From: Sedimenticola sp.
Lineage (GTDB): Bacteria > Pseudomonadota > Gammaproteobacteria > Chromatiales > Chromatiaceae
NCBI GenBank assembly: GCA_030619405.1
Contig: JAUXBK010000118.1
Location: forward strand, 1 to 8,096
Length of the DNA: 8,096 nucleotides
Reading direction: 5' to 3'
Position numbers and translations under genes: made by a program. Positions 1-6,087 of the stretch are shown in pieces. Numbering within the stretch: the stretch's first letter is position 1; the number at the start of each line of letters is the position of its first letter. The notes beneath the pieces were generated by a model, which was not told the DNA's origin, searched no databases, and was given only the letters and a program-made list of their open reading frames with translations.

Positions 1-15
1 AATCAATAGAAGTTT

Positions 16-101
16 CGTAGGGTGCGGTGAGCTTGCGAACCGCACCGGGGGAGGCTGCCCACCCTGAGGTTGGTGCGGTTCGTTCCTCACCACACCCTAC
101 G
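16..101. repeat. Two-arm palindromic repeat (REP-like), copies A and B
   Basis: Two inverted arms lie at 16-46 and 72-101. The reverse complement of the right arm matches the left almost throughout, differing mainly in the middle (CTTGC against GAAC) and at one further base. Each arm is also a hairpin on its own: in the left arm GGTGCGGT at 21-28 pairs with ACCGCACC at 39-46 around a 10-base loop. The right arm shares the exact 13-mer TTCGTTCCTCACC with the palindrome at 5204-5236, so this is a dispersed family. Such structures resemble REP/BIME elements, but no REP-associated transposase gene is in the window. Confidence 0.85.
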
Positions 102-195
102 GATCTGAGAGCTGCTTTATGTTTCGACTTTATCCTATATATTTCAGTGCGTTGACACCTTGAAAGGGCTGGAGTCATGAACCTGAACATAACGC
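102..195. other. Non-coding stretch after the small RHH gene
   Basis: Together with the repeat at 16-101 this leaves the first 195 bases without a supported gene. I see no U-tract hairpin that would end the minus-strand transcript, no tRNA and no convincing promoter. A TTGACA hexamer on the plus strand at 152-157 has no matching -10 box. Confidence 0.5.
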
Positions 196-417
196 TTAGG
201 CGCTGGCTTCATTCTTGTTTTTCATGCTATCGACCAACTCTTTATTTATTCTTAGCAATGAGTTCACGATATTGCTCATGTCCATATTATTTTTCTCAGC
301 AATTCCTTTAATAAACAGCGCCACCTCTGGTTCAAGATATATGGGTAGGTTGAATTCCGTGCTGGGGTTGGAAAACTTGCCGCGCTCTCCCGTGGAAAAA
401 TCATATTGTTTTTTCAT
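196..417 (-). CDS. Small ribbon-helix-helix-like protein, probable unpaired antitoxin
   Basis: This encodes 73 residues beginning MKKQYDFSTGERGKF. The N-terminus with the YDFS-x-GERGKF motif, followed by a short strand (FNLPIYLEPEV, about 23-33) and two helices (about 34-46 and 49-66), resembles small ribbon-helix-helix, CopG-type proteins that often act as antitoxins or transcription factors. That assignment is from memory of the family and no search was run. No toxin partner is visible: upstream lies pilD, ending 33 bases before this start, and downstream are 195 bases of repeat and non-coding DNA. It may be co-transcribed with pilD. There is no good Shine-Dalgarno before the ATG. GC by count is about 40%, far below pilD, which suggests a transferred gene. 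It could instead be a stand-alone regulator. Confidence 0.7.
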   Translation of the reverse strand: MKKQYDFSTGERGKFSNPSTEFNLPIYLEPEVALFIKGIAEKNNMDMSNIVNSLLRINKELVDSMKNKNEASA

Positions 418-450
418 GGCAGACTTTTTCAGTACTGTCGTATTTCGGCG

Positions 451-1329
451 CTAGGCGAGACCGGACCAGCTCAGATAGAGCCGGATCAGGGGATCCCCCC
501 ACAGCAGGCTGATCCAGCCGGCGACGGCCAGATAGGGGCCAAAGGGGATGGGGATGGTGCGGTCACGGCCGAGAAACAGGATCAGAGAGATGCCGACCAG
601 GGCACCCACCAGGGAGGAGAGGAGGACGATCAGCAACAGCTGCTGCCAGCCGAGCCAGGCGCCAAACAGGGCCAGCAGCTTGAAATCACCGTAACCCATG
701 CCCTGTTTGCCGGTGGTCAGCCGAAACAGCTGGAACACCCCCCAGAGTGAGAGGTAACCGGCCGCTGCGCCGATGATGGCCGAGTGAGTGTCGGTGAAGA
801 GGCCAGACAGACTCAGCAGCAGACCGGCCCAGATACCGGGCAGGACGATGCTGTCGGGCAGCAGCTTGTGATCGAAGTCGATCAGACTGAGTGCAATCAG
901 GGCCCAGGTCAGGGGCAGGGCGGCCGCGGTCTGCCAGCTGACGCCGAAGTGCCAGGCGATGGCCAGCGACAGCAGGCCGGTGACCGCCTCCACGATCGGG
1001 TAGCGGGGGGAGATCCGGGTGCCGCAGGCGGAACAGCGGCCGCGCAGGAAGAGCCAGCTGATGACCGGGATGTTTTCCAATGCGCTGATGGGGTGACCGC
1101 ACCCGGGGCAGCGGGAGCGGGGGCGGGAGAGGTTGAACACCTCCTGCGGCTGCTCCGGTTCTTGTTCGTGACCCAGGATCTCCCGGCACTGGGAGCGCCA
1201 CTCCCGCTCCATTATGATCGGCAGGCGATAGGCGACCACGTTCAGGAAGCTCCCGATCGTCAGCCCCAGGAGGGTGCAGACGAGCAGGAACACGCCGTTG
1301 TGCTGCTGCAGGAACTCGATCAGTGGCAT
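451..1329 (-). CDS. pilD: Type IV prepilin leader peptidase / N-methyltransferase PilD
   Basis: This inner-membrane aspartyl protease removes the leader of type IV prepilins (and often type II pseudopilins) and N-methylates the new N-terminus. The 292-residue product starts MPLIEFLQQHNG, collinear with MPLLDYLASHP of P. aeruginosa PilD; this homology chose the start. An upstream in-frame GTG at 1365 would add 12 residues that do not look like PilD, and neither start has a strong ribosome site. Visible features are a first TM segment with the GSFLNVVAYRLP signature (26-37), a zinc-type tetracysteine (C74, C77, C99, C102), the catalytic aspartates D151 (SLIDFDH) and D215 (GMGYGDFK), the C-terminal IPFGPYLAVAGW motif (259-272), and about seven to eight membrane segments. 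It is separated from pilC by hicBA, and coaE and yacG do not follow it here. Confidence 0.97.
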   Translation of the reverse strand: MPLIEFLQQHNGVFLLVCTLLGLTIGSFLNVVAYRLPIIMEREWRSQCREILGHEQEPEQPQEVFNLSRPRSRCPGCGHPISALENIPVISWLFLRGRCSACGTRISPRYPIVEAVTGLLSLAIAWHFGVSWQTAAALPLTWALIALSLIDFDHKLLPDSIVLPGIWAGLLLSLSGLFTDTHSAIIGAAAGYLSLWGVFQLFRLTTGKQGMGYGDFKLLALFGAWLGWQQLLLIVLLSSLVGALVGISLILFLGRDRTIPIPFGPYLAVAGWISLLWGDPLIRLYLSWSGLA

Positions 1330-1445
1330 ATCCCAGTCGTCGCTCTTTACCCGGATGGGTGACACTGAAGCAGCGGCGTCACCAGCAATTGCCGCCTGCC
1401 CCGTTACTTCAGAATTCGACGGGTTTGTTGGACGACATTACAGCG

Positions 1446-1622
1446 TCATAGCCCTAATTGCTTTTTAATCAGTTGGCACAGGGTCTCTTTTATTTCAGGA
1501 TGTCTCGGAACTGGAGCTTGCCTTCCATTTGCAGGATTTGCGTAAATGTCGTGTCTTTTCCCATGACGTTTCAGATAACATCCTGCTTCGATCAAATCCC
1601 GAACAAAATTCCCCTTTTTCAC
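1446..1622 (-). CDS. hicA: HicA-type mRNA interferase toxin
   Basis: This gene is 58 codons long and starts at GTG. The translation begins VKKGNFVRDLIEAGCYL and ends LIKKQLGL. It fits the HicA double-stranded-RNA-binding-like fold: helix 1 (about 4-14), then the strand and active-site segment LKRHGKRHDIY (17-27), then PVPRHPEIKETL (37-48) and a final helix. H24 is at the position of the conserved catalytic histidine. HicA toxins cleave mRNA until neutralised by HicB. The frame has a stop three codons before the GTG, so this is the only credible start. The start overlaps the hicB stop in GTGA, and GAGG at 1627-1630 serves as ribosome site, indicating translational coupling. By count GC is about 42%, well below the pil genes. 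It looks intact. Specificity is inferred from family only. Confidence 0.93.
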   Translation of the reverse strand: MKKGNFVRDLIEAGCYLKRHGKRHDIYANPANGRQAPVPRHPEIKETLCQLIKKQLGL

Positions 1623-1828
1623 GCCACCTCAACCAAAACATGTTTCGTTAGGGAGGGTGGATGGTTGACTCGTGGTTCATCTTCCATGGTCAGCCTGTAA
1701 GCATCTTCTATATTTTCTTCCAGCTCCGCAATGGTTGCTCCTTGGCTGAAAATTCCCGGGACCTCTCTGAGCTTACCAACGTACCACCCGTCATCCTGCC
1801 AGTATTCAAGAGTAAAGGTATATTTCAT
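1619..1828 (-). CDS. hicB: HicB-type antitoxin (short form)
   Basis: This encodes 69 residues starting MKYTFTLEYWQDDGWYVG. It has the HicB partial RNase-H-like fold: a paired strand with WYVGKLREVPGIFSQG (13-28), then the helix IAELEENIEDAYRLTME (about 31-47) and a C-terminal strand KHVLVEV. The open frame continues 38 codons further upstream, but AGGTGA at 1833-1838 sits four bases before this ATG and the family begins here, so I chose 1828. HicB binds and blocks HicA. This one ends right after the RNase-H-like domain, with no room for the C-terminal HTH or RHH DNA-binding domain of longer HicB proteins, so self-repression by direct DNA binding is doubtful. The order antitoxin-then-toxin is the less common arrangement. 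The pair sits between pilC and pilD. Confidence 0.92.
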   Translation of the reverse strand: MKYTFTLEYWQDDGWYVGKLREVPGIFSQGATIAELEENIEDAYRLTMEDEPRVNHPPSLTKHVLVEVA

Positions 1829-1949
1829 TTCATCACCTCTGTAACCGATGAGATCTAGCTTTACCCTGACAGCGGTGTGGCGGGTAATCCCTCTTCTCTT
1901 CTTCTCTGCGTGAGACCGGTTCTGGTTTTTCTCGCAGTGCAAGAAACGG
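1829..1949. other. pilC-hicB spacer with CTCTGCGTGAGA repeat remnant
   Basis: This 121-base gap holds a pyrimidine-rich run at 1891-1908 leading into CTTCTCTGCGTGAGA (1901-1915, plus strand). It resembles the dispersed CTCTGCGTGAG-type intergenic repeats found in many proteobacterial genomes, a comparison made from memory. It may mark the left border of inserted DNA. I found no convincing hicBA promoter here. Confidence 0.4.
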
Positions 1950-3185
1950 TCATTTACCCATCACCGCCGAGCCCATCTGGAAGATCGGCAGATACATGGC
2001 GATCACCAGGCCGCCGATCAGGGTGCCGAGGATCACCATGATCAGGGGCTCCAGCAGGCTGCTGAGCGCGTCGACGGCGTTGTCCACCTCCTCCTCGTAG
2101 AAATCCGCCACCTTCGACAGCATCGAGTCGATAGAGCCGGCCTCTTCGCCGATGGCCACCATCTGCACCACCATATGGGGGAACAGGTTTTGCTGCTTCA
2201 TCGCCAGCTGCAGGGACTGGCCAGTGGCGATATCCTCGCGCATTCGCAGCACCGCATCCCCATAGACCACGTTGCCGGTAGCGCCGGCCACCGACTCCAT
2301 CGCCTCCACCAGGGGCACGCCGGCGGCGAACATGGTGGCCAGGGTGCGGGCGAAGCGGGCGATGGCGGCCTTGTTGACGATGGCGCCGAGGACCGGCGTT
2401 TTCAGCAGGATCTTGTCCACCGTATGCCGGAACTTGCGGGAGCGTTTCCAGATATTGCCAAAGGCAAACACGCTGCCGATGATGCCGATCAGCAGCGCCC
2501 ACCACCACGCCTGCATCCACTCCGACATGGCCACCACCACCTTGGTGAAGGCGGGCAGATCCGAGCCGAAACTGGAGAACAGATGCTGGAACTGGGGGAT
2601 CACGAAGATCATGATGATGGCGGTGACCAGGAAGGCGACGATAATCACCGCCACCGGGTAGAACAGCGCCTTCTTGATCTTGCCCTTCAGTGACTCGGTC
2701 TTCTCCTTGTAGGTGGCGATCTTGTGCAGCAGCTCCTCCAGCACACCCGCCTGCTCGCCGGCATAGACCAGATTACAGAACAGATCGTCGAAGTAGAACG
2801 GGTGTTTCTTCAGCGCCTCCGCCAGCGCGGTTCCCCCCTCTATATCCGCCTTGATGGAGAGGATCATATCCTGCATGGCCGGGTTTTCATGGCCCCGCCC
2901 GACGATGTCGAAGGCCTGCACCAGGGGCACACCGGAGGACATCATGGTGGCCAGCTGGCGGCTGAATATGGCGATATCCTTGGTGGTGATCTTCTTTTTG
3001 CGCGGCCCGAACAGGGTGGATTTCTTTTTGATCTTCAGGGGGTTGATGCCCTGGCGGCGCAGGTCGGCCCGGACCAGTGCGATGTTGGCGGCCCGGCTCT
3101 CGCCCTTGAGCCGTTTGCCCCGGCGGTCGGCGCCCTCCCAGATAAAGAGATTGGCCTTGTTTGCTTGTGATGCGGCTGCAGCCAT
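1950..3185 (-). CDS. pilC: Type IV pilus inner-membrane platform protein PilC
   Basis: The 411-residue GspF/PilC-family protein is the usual length for PilC. It is the inner-membrane platform that passes ATPase motion to pilin subunits. Two repeated T2SSF domains are visible, about 72-196 and 274-400, each opening with a similar segment: FSRQLATMMSSGVPLVQAFD at 74-93 and FARTLATMFAAGVPLVEAME at 278-297. Hydrophobic segments lie at about 174-196, 225-244 and 380-399. The C-terminus MYLPIFQMG is typical. The start ATG is preceded by AAGGA (3195-3199) at nine bases, lying inside the last codons of pilB; the gap to pilB is five bases, so the two are one transcriptional unit. The gene is intact; the hicBA pair begins 121 bases after its stop. 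Confidence 0.97.
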   Translation of the reverse strand: MAAAASQANKANLFIWEGADRRGKRLKGESRAANIALVRADLRRQGINPLKIKKKSTLFGPRKKKITTKDIAIFSRQLATMMSSGVPLVQAFDIVGRGHENPAMQDMILSIKADIEGGTALAEALKKHPFYFDDLFCNLVYAGEQAGVLEELLHKIATYKEKTESLKGKIKKALFYPVAVIIVAFLVTAIIMIFVIPQFQHLFSSFGSDLPAFTKVVVAMSEWMQAWWWALLIGIIGSVFAFGNIWKRSRKFRHTVDKILLKTPVLGAIVNKAAIARFARTLATMFAAGVPLVEAMESVAGATGNVVYGDAVLRMREDIATGQSLQLAMKQQNLFPHMVVQMVAIGEEAGSIDSMLSKVADFYEEEVDNAVDALSSLLEPLIMVILGTLIGGLVIAMYLPIFQMGSAVMGK

Positions 3186-3190
3186 AGTGC

Positions 3191-4915
<1,725 letters not shown>

Positions 4916-4956
4916 GTTCAGGTGATTGAAGCGCCGGTTCTGCCGTTGGATATCAG

Positions 4957-4962
4957 ATTATA
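4957..4962 (-). promoter_or_regulatory. Candidate pilB promoter -10 box
   Basis: A perfect TATAAT lies on the minus strand. Transcription from it would start near 4950 and give a leader of about 35-40 bases before the pilB ATG. No good TTGACA is found 16-18 bases upstream (the best candidates are AAGTTC or AAAGTT around 4980-4986) and there is no extended TG motif. The site lies about 28 bases downstream of the palindromic element at 4991-5136. Confidence 0.45.
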
Positions 4963-4990
4963 GCGGCCGTTATCGGGCGGAACTTTATCT

Positions 4991-5136
4991 GTAGCTTCTC
5001 AATAACCCGGGGCAAACAGGTAGGGTGGATCAAGGAGCGTAGCGACGGATCCACCAACTGCTCGGGTTCTGGTGGATCCGCTGCGCTTGATCCACCCTGC
5101 ATTTACGTGCTTTGCCACGGATTACTGAGAAGTTAC
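4991..5136. repeat. 146-bp nested inverted-repeat element (MITE-like)
   Basis: The outer arms are 4991-5016 and 5111-5136. The reverse complement of the right arm matches the left at 22 of 26 positions. Inside lies a second inverted pair, 5023-5055 and 5071-5097, both built from GGGTGGATCAAG and GGATCCACC; the left inner arm carries about six extra bases. The centre is a 15-base spacer (5056-5070). It has no coding capacity and no obvious target-site duplication. The GGTGGATC-type core is a repeat seen widely in gammaproteobacterial genomes (from memory). It fills the gap between the pilin gene and pilB and could form a large hairpin on either strand, possibly acting as a transcription attenuator for pilin messages. 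Confidence 0.8.
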
Positions 5137-5203
5137 CTGGTATTTCTCCGGTAATGATAACAGGAATGGGGTTCTGTTGGCGCAGAATGCAATAAAGCAG
5201 GCT

Positions 5204-5236
5204 GTAGGATGCGTTTCGTTCCTCACCGCATCCTAC
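5204..5236. repeat. Short palindrome of the same family, copy C
   Basis: A perfect 10-bp stem, GTAGGATGCG (5204-5213) with CGCATCCTAC (5227-5236), encloses a 13-base loop. On the minus strand it reads as a variant of copy B at 72-101, sharing GGTGAGGAACGAA. It lies 64-96 bases after the pilin stop. Its stem could stop or protect the 3' end of the pilin transcript, but the following minus-strand sequence (AGCCTGCTTTATT) is not a clean U-tract, so I do not call an intrinsic terminator. Confidence 0.8.
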
Positions 5237-5299
5237 GCAACTGCGTTATGTTATGAGAACAAGAACGGGATTCATGTGGAGCCATCAGGCGCCGTTGAG

Positions 5300-5794
5300 T
5301 CAGGAGCCGGCAGCGGGGCAGGCACCTGTGGTGGCGCCATCCGTATCATCGTAGCAACTGCTCATGCGTCCGTCAGCGCCTTTCTGCACCCGGGCCCAGG
5401 CGGTGTCGTCGTTTTTGTTCTCCACCAGGATTCCCCAGCTGTCACCATTGACATCCACGGTATATATGTATTGATCCTCGTCACCCGATGGGTGCCAGTT
5501 CAACGCTGGGCTTCCCTCGGTTTCCAGAGTTTTGGTGCCGTTCGGATCCCAATTCGCCTCCCCTCCAGTAAAGGCGGGGTAAGTCCCATTGTCCAGCCAG
5601 TAACTCTCCAGCGCCAGCCGCAGCGGCTCTGCGTTGCTTCTGGCGGCAGCCCGCTTGGATTCCAACATATAACCGTTGTAGGCGGGGATCGCGATGGCAG
5701 AGAGAATGGCGAGAATCGCAATGACGATCATCACCTCCACCAGGGTAAAGCCCGAATCTCTGTCACCACGCTGCATACTGGATGCTCTAGCCAT
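5300..5794 (-). CDS. pilA: Type IV pilin (PilA/PilE-like major or minor pilin precursor)
   Basis: The 164-residue prepilin has a 15-residue leader, MARASSMQRGDRDSG, cut by PilD before F16. The mature protein begins FTLVEVMIVIAILAILSAIA, with the conserved Glu at mature position 5 (E20) needed for assembly, then AIPAYNGYM. The N-terminal hydrophobic helix anchors it in the membrane and forms the fibre core. The globular part contains ALESYWLDNGTYPAF (61-75), typical of PilE-like pilins, and two cysteines near the C-terminus (C147, C159) that probably close a short disulfide loop. The frame is open 19 codons further upstream, but AAGGA at 5801-5805, six bases before this ATG, sets the start; Met7 is a weaker alternative. 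Its place directly before pilBCD suggests the main pilin, but PilE-like minor pilin is possible. Confidence 0.9.
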   Translation of the reverse strand: MARASSMQRGDRDSGFTLVEVMIVIAILAILSAIAIPAYNGYMLESKRAAARSNAEPLRLALESYWLDNGTYPAFTGGEANWDPNGTKTLETEGSPALNWHPSGDEDQYIYTVDVNGDSWGILVENKNDDTAWARVQKGADGRMSSCYDDTDGATTGACPAAGS

Positions 5795-5800
5795 GAGTTG

Positions 5801-5805
5801 TCCTT
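5801..5805 (-). promoter_or_regulatory. Ribosome binding site deciding the pilin start
   Basis: AAGGA lies six bases before the ATG at 5794. It excludes the longer upstream reading, which would place about 19 residues before the short basic leader usual for type IV prepilins. Confidence 0.8.
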
Positions 5806-5897
5806 CGATCTGTTGGGCAGGGTCTGTCATATCCCAGGGTGTTGAACCCAAAGCCAGAGGCCGGGGTGTGCCGGTCCTGCCGAATGACGACTGCCTG

Positions 5898-5903
5898 ATT
5901 ATA
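5898..5903 (-). promoter_or_regulatory. Candidate pilin-gene -10 box
   Basis: A perfect TATAAT on the minus strand would start transcription near 5891 and give a leader of nearly 100 bases. The -35 region is poor (TCTCAG at 17 bases), so an activator or a different promoter is possible. I looked for the sigma-54 pattern known for pseudomonad pilA and did not find it at correct spacing. The leader is GC-rich with small hairpins such as GGGT-TCAAC-ACCC (minus strand), of no recognised class. Confidence 0.4.
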
Positions 5904-5995
5904 AAACGAATTCCTGCTATCTGAGAGTGACCTGTTTCCCCTTTTCAGCAATTTTAAATGTGGCAACACAGCCCGGGTAGATACCTCTGTTTTTT

Positions 5996-6052
5996 ACCAC
6001 GAAGGACACGAAGATCACGAAGTGGTCATAGATATTTCTATTTCTTCGTGGT
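5996..6052. repeat. CACGAAG direct and inverted repeat
   Basis: Three copies of CACGAAG start at 5998, 6007 and 6016, a 9-base period. ACCACGAAG (5996-6004) is also perfectly inverted as CTTCGTGGT (6044-6052), so the region can fold into alternative hairpins. It lies 36 bases after the stop of the AlkP-family gene. On the minus strand the hairpin is followed by A residues rather than U, so it is not a classical terminator for that gene. Repeats of the type ACCACGAAGGACACGAAG are common in intergenic DNA of many bacteria (from memory). Confidence 0.75.
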
Positions 6053-6087
6053 GATTATCTTTCCACATCTAGAAGTGCTGTCCCCTT

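Noticed and set aside
177..320. Plus-strand ATG at 177 preceded by GGAG, suggesting a short gene
   Set aside because: It runs antisense through the RHH-like gene, ends after about 45 codons and its translation resembles nothing recognisable; the TTGACA at 152-157 lacks a -10.
5200..5240. Intrinsic terminator after the pilin gene
   Set aside because: There is a strong stem, but no U-rich tract follows on the minus strand; the same sequence is better explained as a dispersed palindrome.
5795..5950. c-di-GMP (GEMM-I) riboswitch upstream of the pilin gene
   Set aside because: The conserved GEMM core pieces (CGCACAGGGCAAACC and CGCAAAGCC types) are absent from the leader.
5940..5965. Sigma-54 promoter (TGCCAC ... 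TTGCT on the minus strand) for the pilin gene
   Set aside because: The second G of the -24 GG is missing and the spacing to GC is about three bases too long.
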